Notes: a model not told the origin generated them from the sequence alone. A DNA stretch of 64,000 bases from Marinobacter nauticus (GCF_019801015.1 NZ_JAHVJZ010000004.1:496001-560000); one strand, 5' to 3'. Shown: positions 25,266 to 34,696, counted from the first letter of the stretch. Numbers and translations are program-made.

Positions 25266-26374
25266 AGCACCACCAGGTCGTTTCTGTGGATCGCCACCGT
25301 GCCATAGCTGTAGCCCAGCAGCGCTTCAATCTCATTGGAGTGCTGCCCCGCCAGACGACGCATGTCGGCAGCAGCGTAACGGGTGATCCCGCGGCCGATA
25401 ACGTTACCGGCCGGGTCTTTCAGCAGCAGGGTGCAGCCACGGGCAAATTCGCCCTCAACGGCGGTGATGCCCTTGGGCAACAGACTGGAGCCTTTCTCCA
25501 CCAGTGCCCGCACCGCCCCCTCGTCGAGGTGCAGGGTACCCGCCGGCGGCGGCCCCGCCAGGATCCAGCGCTTACGGCCATCCAGCGGGCAGGCCAGCGC
25601 CGGGAATCGAGTGCCGATGGCCTCGCCACGGGCCAACCCCTCAATCACCCCTTCCGCATGCCCGGCAGCGATCACCACTTCCACGCCAGCCCGACGAGCC
25701 ACATCGGCGGCCTGCAGTTTGGTCGCCATACCACCGGTGCCCAGGTTAGTACCGCTGCCCCCCGCCAGGCGGCGCAGACTGTCATCAATATGCTGCACTT
25801 CGGGGATAAGCTTCGCGTCCGGATTGCTGCGCGGATCGGCATCAAACAAGCCGGGCTGATCGGTCAGCAGCATCAGCAACTCCGCTTCACCCAACAGGGC
25901 AGCCAACGCAGACAGGTTGTCGTTATCACCCACCTTAATTTCAGCGATGGCCACGGCGTCATTTTCGTTGATCACCGGAATGATGCCGTTATCCAGCAGC
26001 GCCTGCAGGGTATCGCGGGCATTGAGGTAGCGTTCACGGTCATCCAGGTCGGCGCGGGTCAGCAGGATTTGACCCACATGCAGGTTGTACAGGTTAAACA
26101 GCTGCTCCCAGGTGCGGATCAACTGACTCTGACCAACCGCCGCCAGCATCTGCTTGCTGGACAGGGAGTCTGGCAGGGTTGGGAAGCCCAGATGCTCACG
26201 ACCGGCCGCAATAGCGCCGGAGGTTACCAGGATGATCTCACAACCGGCCTGACGCAGGCGGGCCATCTGACGCACCAGCTCCACCATATGGGCACGATTC
26301 AACTTGGGGCTGCCGGAGGTCAGGACACTGGTGCCCAGTTTGACCACGATCCGGCGATAACGTAGCGGATTCAC
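25262..26374 (-). CDS. proB: Glutamate 5-kinase ProB
   Basis: A 370-residue kinase phosphorylating glutamate in the first step of proline synthesis, the feedback-controlled step. The amino-acid-kinase domain (about 1-255) shows [31 protein letters not shown], and [24 protein letters not shown]-terminal PUA domain (about 275-355) is present, as in E. coli. No in-frame ATG fits, so it starts at GTG 26374; the ribosome site is weak. A TATAAC -10-like element lies about 35 bp upstream. Confidence 0.96.
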   Translation of the reverse strand: MNPLRYRRIVVKLGTSVLTSGSPKLNRAHMVELVRQMARLRQAGCEIILVTSGAIAAGREHLGFPTLPDSLSSKQMLAAVGQSQLIRTWEQLFNLYNLHVGQILLTRADLDDRERYLNARDTLQALLDNGIIPVINENDAVAIAEIKVGDNDNLSALAALLGEAELLMLLTDQPGLFDADPRSNPDAKLIPEVQHIDDSLRRLAGGSGTNLGTGGMATKLQAADVARRAGVEVVIAAGHAEGVIEGLARGEAIGTRFPALACPLDGRKRWILAGPPPAGTLHLDEGAVRALVEKGSSLLPKGITAVEGEFARGCTLLLKDPAGNVIGRGITRYAAADMRRLAGQHSNEIEALLGYSYGTVAIHRNDLVVL

Positions 26375-26458
26375 TCGGGGTAAGGCTCGAAAAAAGACAG
26401 AAGGAGTAGTTATACCGAAAAATCGGCCTTCGCACAGCAGGTTTGCTGCACAGAAACG

Positions 26459-26486
26459 ACAGCGCCTCCCCGAAGGGAGGCGCTGT
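26459..26486 (-). terminator. Terminator of the purine permease gene
   Basis: A 12-bp perfect stem ACAGCGCCTCCC and GGGAGGCGCTGT with a CGAA loop; the minus-strand tail is CGTTTCTG, so the U-tract is short. Confidence 0.7.
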
Positions 26487-26508
26487 GAAGCCTGAAAAGC
26501 GAGGCCGC

Positions 26509-27798
26509 TTACAGGTACATAAACTTCAGCACAAACAGCACCGCCAGAATAGCAACCGCGGGGCTGACATCCTGGAAGCGGCGGCTCAGCAGTTTGATGG
26601 CCGCGTAAGTGATAAAGCCAATGGCGATACCGTGGGCGATGGAGAAGGTCAGCGGCATCATGATGGCGGTGACCACCACCGGAGCGGCTTCAGTCAGGTC
26701 GTCCCACTCCAGGTGAACCAGGCCGGACATCATCAGAATCGCCACGTAAACCAGCGCACCGGTGGTGGCGTAGGCCGGAACCATGCCCGCCAGCGGCGCA
26801 ATAAACAGACAGCCCAGGAACAGCAGGCCCACAACCACTGCCGTCAGACCGGTACGGCCGCCAGCGGAAACGCCTGCGGTGCTCTCGATGTAGCTGGTGG
26901 TGGTGGAAGTGCCGAGGAAGGCGCCGGCCAGAGTCGCGGAGGAGTCCGCCATCATGGCGCGATTAGCGCGAGGCAGACGGCCCTTGTCGTCCAGCATGCC
27001 ACCGCGCTGTGCCACGGCAACCAGGGTGCCGGAGGTGTCGAACAGGTCAACAAACAGGAAAGCGAAGACCACGGACAGCATGCTCACTTCCATGGCACCA
27101 ACGATGTCCAGCTCAGCCAGAGTCGGGGCAACGGAAGGCGGCAGGGAAACCAGGCCACCGTACTGAACGTCACCGAACAGCAGACCCAGCACTGTGATCG
27201 CCAGAATGGAGATCATCACCGCGGCTTTCAGGCCGAAATGCACCAGCGCAATGATCAGGGCAAAACCCAGTGCGGCCATCACAACCGGGAAGCTGGTGAC
27301 GTCGCCCAGGCCAACGATGGTGGCGGGGTTTGACACCACGATACCGGCATTTTTAAGGCCGATAAGCGCAAGAAACAGACCGATACCGGCAGCAATACCC
27401 AGACGCAGAGACATCGGGATGGCGTTGACGATCCACTCGCGGATCTTCAGCACGGACAGCAGCAGGAACAGGATACCGGACAGGAATACGGCGCCCAGCG
27501 CGGTTTCCCAGCTGTGGCCCATCTCCAGTACAACGGTGTAAGTAAAGAACGCATTAAGACCCATTCCCGGAGCAAGGGCGATGGGGTAGTTGGCCACCAG
27601 ACCCATCACCAGACAACCGATGGCCGCAGCCACACAGGTCGCCACGAACACCGCACCGTGATCCATTCCGGCGTCAGCCAGCATGGCAGGGTTAACGAAG
27701 ATGATGTAGGCCATGGTGAGGAAGGTGGTGATCCCGGCTACCACCTCTTGGCGAACGCTGGTGCCATTCGCTTTGATCTTGAAGATCGACTCGAGCAT
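26509..27798 (-). CDS. NCS2-family purine permease (AzgA-like)
   Basis: A 429-residue inner-membrane transporter of the AzgA-like branch of the NCS2 family, which imports adenine, guanine or hypoxanthine by proton symport. Recognisable are the amphipathic start [44 protein letters not shown] (the substrate-site region), and the late [21 protein letters not shown]. About 13 hydrophobic segments. Which purine is carried cannot be read. AAAGG precedes the ATG. The gene has an unusually long gap upstream with an orphan terminator. Confidence 0.9.
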   Translation of the reverse strand: MLESIFKIKANGTSVRQEVVAGITTFLTMAYIIFVNPAMLADAGMDHGAVFVATCVAAAIGCLVMGLVANYPIALAPGMGLNAFFTYTVVLEMGHSWETALGAVFLSGILFLLLSVLKIREWIVNAIPMSLRLGIAAGIGLFLALIGLKNAGIVVSNPATIVGLGDVTSFPVVMAALGFALIIALVHFGLKAAVMISILAITVLGLLFGDVQYGGLVSLPPSVAPTLAELDIVGAMEVSMLSVVFAFLFVDLFDTSGTLVAVAQRGGMLDDKGRLPRANRAMMADSSATLAGAFLGTSTTTSYIESTAGVSAGGRTGLTAVVVGLLFLGCLFIAPLAGMVPAYATTGALVYVAILMMSGLVHLEWDDLTEAAPVVVTAIMMPLTFSIAHGIAIGFITYAAIKLLSRRFQDVSPAVAILAVLFVLKFMYL

Positions 27799-27942
27799 GT
27801 TTGGACCTTTAATTATTGTGTGTTTTGTAGTGCACAGAGAGACAAACTCACCGACGACAAATTGGTCAGTAAATTTGGCGCGGGATTATCGCTGTTTTGA
27901 AGGAGATGTGCCAATAAATCAGGCAAAGTTTGGGAGAAAGGC

Positions 27943-27969
27943 AAAAAAAATGGCGCCAAAAATGGCGCC
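27943..27969 (-). terminator. Orphan terminator upstream of the purine permease
   Basis: GGCGCCA and TGGCGCC around an A4 loop form a 7-bp GC stem, followed on the minus strand by eight T residues. It lies about 145 bp before the permease start codon and about 470 bp after the nearest upstream minus-strand gene, which has its own terminator. Confidence 0.75.
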
Positions 27970-28345
27970 GAAGGGAAGAGAAACCCTACTGGGGTGGTCC
28001 AAAATGGCCTGCCTAGCCATTCACCAGCTCACCCGAATTACAGGTTGATGAAGCAAAATCGTGACGAAATCAGCGACCCAGGGGGAACAGGGCACCGGTT
28101 GTCCAGGTACGGGAGAACCAAGTGTTGTAAAGGGTCACGTCATAGGAAAAGGGGTAGTGCATACCAAACTCCGAAAAATCAAACAAATGACAAATAACGA
28201 CAGGAACACGGTTAACCCGTGGTGTCATCGTCACTCGGTTCCTTGGAGAACGCGGGCTTTCCTAGCCAAACGTGGTCGAGAGTCCGTCAGCTCCCGATGG
28301 CAGGCATCATATCAAGATGTAGTTTTATTACAAGACCGACCCATA

Positions 28346-28398
28346 AAAAATCCCTCATTCGCTTCAGGATGTAATTTAATTACCGAATGAGGGATTTT
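28346..28398 (-). terminator. Terminator after the M17 aminopeptidase gene
   Basis: A 15-bp stem, AAAATCCCTCATTCG (28346-28360) with CGAATGAGGGATTTT (28384-28398), has an AT-rich 23-nt loop and continues into six T residues on the minus strand. A smaller hairpin, TTTCACC/GGGTGAAA, lies just before it. Confidence 0.8.
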
Positions 28399-28437
28399 AA
28401 TGCGAGCCTCTTTCACCACGAGGGTGAAAGAAAACCC

Positions 28438-29955
28438 TTAATGATCCAACAGGTTGGAAAGCAGCGTCGCGACCGGAACTGCCGTAGGCTGGCCATACAG
28501 CGGATCTCGTTTTTCTACCGCTGAGGCCGCAATGTCCAGATGCATGTAAGCGATGGGCTGGTCACTGCCCGCGCCGTGACGATCCAGGCCCGCGGCCTGC
28601 AGCAAAAACGCCATCGGGAACTGGTGGCCTCGGGAGATGTTGACCGACGCGCCGTTATTTGAGGAAAGCAGACGCTCAGAGGGCGAACGGGCGGCCACCT
28701 GGGCAAAGTCTTCACGACGCAGGCGGGACAACTCGAAGGGTTCGCCCCAGATTTCGGACACCATCTGCAATTGGCCACCCAGCGCCTGACCCCGGGCGAC
28801 CGCGTTCTCAATCACCGCACTGTAAGGACCGTAAGCCCGCCCGACATGGCCGGTCAGGGTCGCCAGTGAGAACATCACCGGGTTCTCACACTCGCCGACA
28901 GACTCACGCAGATGGCTCAATACATCCGCCAGCACCAATCGCCCTTCTGCGTCGGTGTTGCCGATGCGAACTTTTACGCCCGCATGACTCTCAATAATCT
29001 CATCAGGGACAAAGGCCTCGGAACCGATGCTGTTGCGCACTAGGCCCAGCTCCGCTACCACGCGGATCCCTTTCGGCTTCAACTGAGCCAGCGTCGCCAT
29101 CAAACCTGCGACGGCAGCAGCGCCGCCTTTATCCCGGCTCATGCCCGCCATGGCACCGCCAATCTTCAGATCGGCGCCGCCGGTATCGAAAGTGACGCCT
29201 TTTCCTGCCAGGAACCAATTTCGGCTGATGACCCCCTCACCGGTGTATTCCAGCCGCACCACACGGGGCGCGTGCCGATCCACAGCAAAGGAAGCCCGAG
29301 CCACTGCGCTGAGCAATGGGTAATCCCGTACCAGCACGTCCTGATCCTCGATCACGGACACGCTGACGGGGGTGTCAGCAAACAGCTCGACGCAGTAATC
29401 CGCAAACGCCGGTGGTGCCATCTGCTCCGGATCACCACCACACAGGTCCCGGGCAGCAATCCGGCCATTCTCCAGCGCATTGGCACGGGGGGCGTCTTCC
29501 AGTCCCAGTACCCCCAGAGTCACGTCCGGGCCGGCAACGTCAAATGGCGTGTAGATCTCATGGCCCGCGCCCAGCAGCGCCACTTCCAGCGCCTGGCTGT
29601 AGCGCAGGTCATCGTGACCGGCAATCACCAGCAGCGGTGCCCGTGCTCCGGCACGCAGTGCAATGCCCACACCGGCCTGAGCGGCCTCGGCGTAGCGGCG
29701 GACGTCTTCGTATTCCCCTTCCAGATCGCCCGTCGGTGCCAGCACCAGGCGGCCACCGGCCAGTCCGGGCGCCAGCAGCATCAGCGGCTCGCGCCCAATG
29801 CGGGCATCGACGCCCGAGGCGTGCGCCACCAACTGCTGAATCTCAGGATGCGCGTCCAGGGCGTCGGTGTTACCCACGACCACTACCGCATCCCATCCGC
29901 CATCACCAAACAGGGCATCCGCTTGCTCCGCGTTCACGATCAACAGCTTGCTCAT
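28438..29955 (-). CDS. M17 leucyl-aminopeptidase-family protein
   Basis: A 505-residue metallo-aminopeptidase. The C-terminal catalytic domain has the first metal/lysine motif GKGVTFDTGGADLKIGG, the SRDKGGAAAV segment and the family signature NTDAEGRLVLADVL. The N-terminal half is a divergent accessory domain. It removes N-terminal residues from peptides in the cytoplasm. It differs enough from classic PepA that I do not assign a symbol. The ribosome site is strong (AGGAAGAAGGACC). Divergent from pepD, suggesting a local peptide-degradation theme. Confidence 0.88.
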   Translation of the reverse strand: MSKLLIVNAEQADALFGDGGWDAVVVVGNTDALDAHPEIQQLVAHASGVDARIGREPLMLLAPGLAGGRLVLAPTGDLEGEYEDVRRYAEAAQAGVGIALRAGARAPLLVIAGHDDLRYSQALEVALLGAGHEIYTPFDVAGPDVTLGVLGLEDAPRANALENGRIAARDLCGGDPEQMAPPAFADYCVELFADTPVSVSVIEDQDVLVRDYPLLSAVARASFAVDRHAPRVVRLEYTGEGVISRNWFLAGKGVTFDTGGADLKIGGAMAGMSRDKGGAAAVAGLMATLAQLKPKGIRVVAELGLVRNSIGSEAFVPDEIIESHAGVKVRIGNTDAEGRLVLADVLSHLRESVGECENPVMFSLATLTGHVGRAYGPYSAVIENAVARGQALGGQLQMVSEIWGEPFELSRLRREDFAQVAARSPSERLLSSNNGASVNISRGHQFPMAFLLQAAGLDRHGAGSDQPIAYMHLDIAASAVEKRDPLYGQPTAVPVATLLSNLLDH

Positions 29956-30102
29956 GGTCCTTCTTCCTTATGCTGTCAGAGATTTGCTGGCCACACCTTA
30001 GCAGGGCGTCCCACCAATATGCCACTGGCGTCACGCTTTCATGGCTCTGTGATACACTGCTCCGGTTTGTTTCCCCCCGATATCGACAATAAGGAGAGTG
30101 CC

Positions 30103-31560
30103 GTGTCATCGCTGAGCACACTATCCCCCCAGGGACTCTGGACCTGGTTTGAAACCATCTGCTCCATCCCCCACCCCTCCAAGCGTGAAATTGCCCTGCG
30201 GGGCCACATCGAAAACTGGGCCAAGGCGCAGGGCCTGGAAACGGTTATCGACGCCGTCGGCAACCTTGTTATCCGCAAGCCGGCCACGCCGGGTTACGAG
30301 CACCTCAAAGGGGTGATCATCCAGGCCCACCTGGATATGGTGCCGCAGAAAAACTCCGGCACTGCCCACCGCTTCGACCGCGACCCGATTCAGGCATACA
30401 TCGACGGCGACTGGGTGACCGCGAAGGACACCACTCTGGGCGCGGATAACGGCATCGGCATGGCTTCTGCTCTGGCGGTACTGGGTGACAACACGGTGGA
30501 ACACGGTCCGCTGGAAGTACTGCTGACCATCGACGAAGAAGCCGGCATGACCGGTGCGTTCGGCCTGGAAGCCGGCCTGCTTAAGGGGGACATCCTGATC
30601 AACACCGACTCCGAAGAGGAGGGTGAGGTGTATATGGGTTGTGCTGGTGGTGTGGACGCGGAACTGACCCTGCCGATGGCCCGCGAAGCCACCCCGGCGG
30701 GCTACACCAGCCTGAAGCTGGCCCTGACCGGGCTGAAAGGCGGCCACTCTGGCTGTGACATTCACACTGGCCGGGGCAACGCCAACAAACTGCTGGGCCG
30801 TTTCCTGTTTGGCCACGCTGCCGAACTGGGCATCCGTCTGGCCAAGTTCACCGGTGGCAGCCTGCGCAACGCCATCCCCCGCGAAGCCTTTGTCGAGTTC
30901 GCCCTGCCCGCTGATAACGTCGCGGAGCTGGAGCGTCTGGTGGCCCTTTACACGGATGTGCTGAATAACGAGCTGCAGGCGATCGAAACCGATCTGGACC
31001 TGAGCCTGAGCGCCATTGATGCCCCGGCAGAGCTGTTCAACGCCGATGACCAGGCCAAATTGCTGGCGCTTATCCACGCTGGCCCGAACGGTGTGATCCG
31101 CATGAGCGACGCCTTCCCCGGCGTGGTGGAAACCTCACTCAACATGGGCGTCATCACCACCAAGGATGATCAGGTACGTGTGATGTGCCTGATCCGCTCT
31201 ACCGTAGACTCCGGTCGCTCCATGGTGGAAAACATGCTGCAGGCTCTGGCTGATCTGGCCGGCGCCCAACTGAAGCTCAGCGGCGCCTACCCGGGCTGGC
31301 AGCCGGACCCCAGCTCCCCGATCATGGCCGTGGTACGCGAAACTTACCAGAGTTTGTTCGGCAAACTGCCCAACATTCAGGTGATCCACGCGGGCCTGGA
31401 GTGCGGTCTGTTTAAAGAGCCCTACCCGGCACTGGACATGGTCTCCATCGGCCCCACCATCCGCTTCCCGCATTCGCCGGATGAGAAGGTCGAGATCGCC
31501 ACCGTTGAGAAGTACTGGCAGTTGCTGCTGGCCGTGCTCAAAGCGATTCCTGCCAAGTAA
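30103..31560 (+). CDS. pepD: Aminoacyl-histidine dipeptidase PepD
   Basis: A 485-residue M20-family dipeptidase that hydrolyses Xaa-His and other dipeptides in the cytoplasm. The metal site is visible in VIIQAHLDMVPQ, DNGIGMASALA, IDEEAGMTGAFG and NTDSEEEGEVYMGCAGG, with the C-terminal histidine in VIHAGLECGLF. The start is GTG 30103 with AAGGAG six bases upstream; this gives exactly the E. coli length. A much longer open frame upstream is antisense to the aminopeptidase gene and is not coding. Confidence 0.96.
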   Translation: MSSLSTLSPQGLWTWFETICSIPHPSKREIALRGHIENWAKAQGLETVIDAVGNLVIRKPATPGYEHLKGVIIQAHLDMVPQKNSGTAHRFDRDPIQAYIDGDWVTAKDTTLGADNGIGMASALAVLGDNTVEHGPLEVLLTIDEEAGMTGAFGLEAGLLKGDILINTDSEEEGEVYMGCAGGVDAELTLPMAREATPAGYTSLKLALTGLKGGHSGCDIHTGRGNANKLLGRFLFGHAAELGIRLAKFTGGSLRNAIPREAFVEFALPADNVAELERLVALYTDVLNNELQAIETDLDLSLSAIDAPAELFNADDQAKLLALIHAGPNGVIRMSDAFPGVVETSLNMGVITTKDDQVRVMCLIRSTVDSGRSMVENMLQALADLAGAQLKLSGAYPGWQPDPSSPIMAVVRETYQSLFGKLPNIQVIHAGLECGLFKEPYPALDMVSIGPTIRFPHSPDEKVEIATVEKYWQLLLAVLKAIPAK

Positions 31561-31577
31561 CCGACGCCGTTCACTGC

Positions 31578-31608
31578 AAGCCGCCCGCCATGGGCGGCTT
31601 TTTGTTTT
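31578..31608 (+). terminator. Terminator of pepD
   Basis: AAGCCGCCC and GGGCGGCTT with a short loop, followed by TTTGTTTT. Confidence 0.88.
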
Positions 31609-31731
31609 GTCGCTTTCCCACCCCTTATAGCCGGACGGCAGGACTCAGAAGCCAATCGTTATGAGCCTGGCCGCAATGATGCGGCACCAAACCCTATCTT
31701 TCTCTTTGTCCTTCACAAAGGAGAAAGCACC

Positions 31732-32028
31732 ATGGCAAAACCCCTCAGAGTCACCTCAACCCTGGCTGGCATCATGGTAGCCAGCTTTACCCTGGCCACC
31801 TCCCAGGCCCTGGCGGTACCGGATCAACCTAAGGCATGGGAAAAATGCGCGGGCGTCGCGAAGAAAGGGATGAACGACTGCGGCTCCCTCGATGGCAGCC
31901 ACAACTGCGCAGGCCAGGCCAGCAAGGACAACGACCCCAATGAGTGGGTGTACGTGCCGGAAGGCACATGCAAGAAAATCGGTGGCACCGTAGCCAAGGT
32001 GAAACCCGCCAAAGGCCAAGAGGGTTAA
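31732..32028 (+). CDS. bufA: Bufferin precursor BufA1 (DUF2282 RiPP precursor)
   Basis: A 98-residue secreted precursor. A Sec signal peptide ends at ATSQALA (cleavage near residue 28). The core has four cysteines, C39, C50, C59 and C80, in the DUF2282 arrangement: KCAGVAKKGMNDC, HNCAG, and WVYVPEGTCKKIGG. In bufferins, MNIO enzymes convert core cysteines to thiooxazole-type groups that bind copper in the periplasm. The maturation genes bufB and bufC follow directly. Strong AAAGGAGAAAGCACC before the ATG. No promoter motif is clear. Confidence 0.88.
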   Translation: MAKPLRVTSTLAGIMVASFTLATSQALAVPDQPKAWEKCAGVAKKGMNDCGSLDGSHNCAGQASKDNDPNEWVYVPEGTCKKIGGTVAKVKPAKGQEG

Positions 32029-32034
32029 GGCGCG

Positions 32035-32862
32035 GTGAGCGCTCTGTTGGCCGGTGCCAGCATCAGTTTGCGTGAAGCGCATCTGGATCCCCTGCTGGAC
32101 CGGCCCCCCCAACTGCCCTTTATCGAAGTGCTGGCCGACAACTACCTGGCCCGGCGCGGTCCCCACTACCTCCGATTGCGGGCGGTAGCAGAACGTTATC
32201 CGGTGCTGCTGCATTGCGTTGGCTTCTCACTGGGCTCCGATGCTCCGGTGGACAAGGCGTATCTGAACCGGATCGCCGCCATGGCCCGTGAGTTGAACGC
32301 TGCAACGGTGTCCGACCACCTCAGCCTGAGCCAGACGGACAGCGGCTACGTCCACGATCTCCTGCCCATCCGTTATCGTCATCAGACCCTGGCCCCACTC
32401 ACAGACAAAGTCCGGGCGGTGCAGGATCGGCTGCCGGTACCACTGCTGCTGGAAAACGTCTCCCGCTACACCGCTTATCAGGATGACCAGCTCAGCGAAG
32501 GTGCCCTGTTTGGCGAGCTGGTGGCGCAAACCGGTGTCGGCCTGCTGATGGATGTGAATAACCTTTTTGTCACCGCCCACAATCTCGGTCAGGACGCCAG
32601 GTCGATGCTGTCAGAGTACCCCTCCAGTGCCGTACGGCAATACCATCTGGCGGGTCATCATGCGCGCCCTCCGCTATTGGTGGACAGTCATGGGGCCGCA
32701 GTGGACGACGCGGTGTGGCACCTGTATCGCCACTGTCTGGACACCATTGGTTGCCGTCCCACCATCATTGAGTGGGACAACAACCTGCCGCCCCTGCCCC
32801 GTCTTCTGGCGGAAGCGCATCAGGCCCAACGGTGGCTGTTTGCCGCGCAGGGGGTCGCATGA
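32035..32862 (+). CDS. bufB: BufB, DUF692 MNIO (multinuclear iron oxidase)
   Basis: A 275-residue TIM-barrel DUF692 protein related to MbnB. It uses an iron centre and O2 to modify cysteines of the precursor peptide. Candidate metal ligands are in place: E in FIEVLADNYL, H in LLHCVGFSLGS, D-x-H in VSDHLSLS, E-N in LLLENVSRY, D in LLMDVNNLFV, H-x3-H in YHLAGHH, D-x-H in LVDSHG, and E-x-D in IIEWDNNLP. The start is GTG 32035, just after bufA, with TAAGG upstream. The stop overlaps bufC as ATGA. Confidence 0.93.
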   Translation: MSALLAGASISLREAHLDPLLDRPPQLPFIEVLADNYLARRGPHYLRLRAVAERYPVLLHCVGFSLGSDAPVDKAYLNRIAAMARELNAATVSDHLSLSQTDSGYVHDLLPIRYRHQTLAPLTDKVRAVQDRLPVPLLLENVSRYTAYQDDQLSEGALFGELVAQTGVGLLMDVNNLFVTAHNLGQDARSMLSEYPSSAVRQYHLAGHHARPPLLVDSHGAAVDDAVWHLYRHCLDTIGCRPTIIEWDNNLPPLPRLLAEAHQAQRWLFAAQGVA

Positions 32863-33590
32863 CAAGCCGGGACCCGCTGTCAGAACAGGCCGCGTTGACG
32901 GGCACACAAGAGCAGCAGGACACCGCCCGGGCGATCTATCGAGCCAATCGTCAGGGCGCACTGGAGCGGGCGGTATTGCTGGCCTTTCCCATGACCGAAC
33001 ATCTGCTCGGAACGACATTGATGAACACCTTGATTCATCACTACGGACAAACCCTGGCGGCACCGCCCCGGCTGGACCTTGCCGGCCAGGGACTGCTGGG
33101 CTGGCTGCTGAACCAGCCTCAGGGGCGATTACTGATCGCTGACTACCCGTTTTTGCCAGCCCTGCTGCGTTATGAATGGGGCTGGCACCAGGCCTACCAC
33201 AGTCCGGCCTGCCCCGCCGTCAGCCCGGAGACTTGCCTGGGCTGGATTGACGCACCGGAGGGGACGCCCCCCTGGCATTGCCACCCGGCGCTGACGGTGG
33301 TGACCTCCCGTTATCCGATTCGGGCTATCCACCACACCCTCAGAGCTCTCAAGGCGGGCCATTCTGTTGAGGCGCTCGATACCCTGCCCGGCGTCCGGCA
33401 TCACTGGGCCATCTGGCCGGAACCGGACGCCGTCGGCCTGATGCCAACGGACGCCACCATCTGGCCCCTGTTGCGCTGGTTACGCGCGCCACTGTCCATG
33501 TCGCCCCCTCAGCCAGACCTGCTGGCAATGGCGTTGCAAAGGGGCTGGCTGATTCAGGGTTGCGCGGCCAGTTGTCCACCTTCCTGCTGA
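32859..33590 (+). CDS. bufC: BufC, DUF2063 partner of the MNIO
   Basis: A 243-residue protein with the DUF2063 N-terminal helical domain: the family motif IYRANRQGALERAVLLAFPMTEHLLG is clear. It corresponds to the MbnC-like partner that presents the precursor to the MNIO. The C-terminal half (HPALTVVTSRYPIRAIHHTLRAL) matches the beta-rich domain of this family. It is the last gene of the operon; no DoxX-like bufD or sigma-factor gene follows. Its 3' end overlaps the convergent MBL gene by 37 bp. Confidence 0.88.
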   Translation: MTSRDPLSEQAALTGTQEQQDTARAIYRANRQGALERAVLLAFPMTEHLLGTTLMNTLIHHYGQTLAAPPRLDLAGQGLLGWLLNQPQGRLLIADYPFLPALLRYEWGWHQAYHSPACPAVSPETCLGWIDAPEGTPPWHCHPALTVVTSRYPIRAIHHTLRALKAGHSVEALDTLPGVRHHWAIWPEPDAVGLMPTDATIWPLLRWLRAPLSMSPPQPDLLAMALQRGWLIQGCAASCPPSC

Positions 33591-34654
33591 CGCCACCAGT
33601 AGCTCAGGCCAGCGGTCGCGCCCAGCTCAAGCGGCTCACCCATCATCGGCAGACTCAGTTGCTGCTGATCCTTAGCGGCCTCAGCCAGTGCCCGTTCCAT
33701 CGGCTCGTACCAGGCATGCAGCGCCAGGTCGAAGGTGCTGTTGTGGATCGGGATCATCACCTTGCCCTTCAGGTCGCGATGGGCCTGAACACTCTGCTCC
33801 GGCGTCATATGGATGTCCGGCCAATCCTTGTCGTAAGCGCCGGTCTCGATCAGGGTGAGATCAAACGGGCCATAGCGGCGGCCAATCTCGGCAAAGCCGT
33901 CGAAGTAACCGCTGTCACCACTGAAGAACACCCGTCGCTCCGGACCAATCAACGCCCAGGATGCCCACAAAGTGCGGTTGCTGTCGGTCAGGGTGCGACC
34001 GGAGAAATGCTGAGCCGGCGTGGCCAGCAGCTCAATCTCCCCCACTTGCACGCTCTGCCACCAATCCAGCTCCGTCACCTGCTCTGCCGCGATGCCCCAG
34101 CGGATCAGGCGCTGCCCGACCCCCAGCGGGGCAAAGAAAGGCGTGCCCCGTTCAGCCAGCGTCAGCACGGTGGCCTTATCAAGATGGTCATAGTGGTCGT
34201 GGGACAGCACCACTCCGGCCAGCTCCGGCAGTTCATCAAGGGCGAGCGGCGCATCGTGAAATCGCTTGGGGCCGGCCCACTGCACCGGCGATGCCCGCTT
34301 AGCAAACACCGGATCGGTCAGGAAGTACTGGCCGGACAGGCGCAACAATACGGTGGAGTGGCCCAGGCGAACCGCCAGATCGCCGGCTTGCGCATCCAGT
34401 GAGGCCGTGCTCAGAGGCTGAACCGGTAAATCTGCCACCGGAGTGGGGTCCACCCGCTTTTCAAACAGAAAGCGGTACAACGCGCTGCTCATGTTGCCGC
34501 CGGTTTTGGCATTGGCATCGGCATTGCGAAACCGCCCCTCAGAAAACTGTTCAGAGGCCCACTCCTGATTGGGACGCTGGGCGCAGGAAAACACGGTCAT
34601 CGACATGGCAAAGGCTCCGGTTAACAGAAGAGCAAATTGAGTTTTGGTGCGCAT
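33554..34654 (-). CDS. Metallo-beta-lactamase-fold hydrolase, NAPE-PLD/UlaG-like
   Basis: A 366-residue MBL-fold enzyme with the intact metal motif S-H152-D-H154-Y-D156-H157-L-D, later histidine in TPAQHFSGRT, aspartate in FFSGDSGYF, and a final histidine in MIPIHNSTFDL. The layout is like NAPE-phospholipase-D-type proteins. The N-terminus is a signal peptide with Cys24 in VFSC, an imperfect lipobox, so it may be a periplasmic lipoprotein. ATG 34654 has GGGGAG upstream. It is divergent from a TetR gene with a shared operator-like palindrome, suggesting control by that regulator. Confidence 0.85.
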   Translation of the reverse strand: MRTKTQFALLLTGAFAMSMTVFSCAQRPNQEWASEQFSEGRFRNADANAKTGGNMSSALYRFLFEKRVDPTPVADLPVQPLSTASLDAQAGDLAVRLGHSTVLLRLSGQYFLTDPVFAKRASPVQWAGPKRFHDAPLALDELPELAGVVLSHDHYDHLDKATVLTLAERGTPFFAPLGVGQRLIRWGIAAEQVTELDWWQSVQVGEIELLATPAQHFSGRTLTDSNRTLWASWALIGPERRVFFSGDSGYFDGFAEIGRRYGPFDLTLIETGAYDKDWPDIHMTPEQSVQAHRDLKGKVMIPIHNSTFDLALHAWYEPMERALAEAAKDQQQLSLPMMGEPLELGATAGLSYWWRQQEGGQLAAQP

Positions 34655-34671
34655 GGCTCTCCCCAAGCAAA

Positions 34672-34696
34672 AGTAAACTACTCGGTGCAGTTTACT
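34672..34696. promoter_or_regulatory. Likely TetR operator between the MBL gene and its regulator
   Basis: AGTAAACT (34672-34679) and AGTTTACT (34689-34696) form a perfect 8-bp inverted repeat with a 9-bp spacer. A related copy, GTAAACCGGTCAGTGTAAA (34712-34730), lies just downstream. Both fall in the 119-bp gap between the divergent genes. Confidence 0.65.

Larger units (their letters stand above)
27799..28437. other. Gene-poor 639-bp gap upstream of the purine permease
   Basis: No convincing protein-coding frame lies here, although neighbouring gaps are mostly under 250 bp. It contains a strong minus-strand terminator (27943-27969) that belongs to no visible gene, a small hairpin AATGGCTAGGCAGGCCATT just upstream of it, and the terminator of the aminopeptidase (28346-28398). 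The stretch 27970-28340 reads as AT/GC-mixed non-coding sequence. A minus-strand small RNA, or an attenuated leader of the permease gene, would explain the terminator. I found no match to a purine riboswitch, and the only PurR-like stretch (GGCAAAGTTTGGG near 27922) is imperfect. Confidence 0.4.

Noticed and set aside
27922-27935. GGCAAAGTTTGGGA resembling a PurR box before the purine permease
   Set aside because: It lacks one central base of the GCAAACGTTTGC palindrome, so it would not fit PurR spacing.
29272-30102. Plus-strand extension of the pepD reading frame
   Set aside because: The extra 277 codons are antisense to the aminopeptidase gene and dipeptidase homology begins at the GTG with AAGGAG at 30103.
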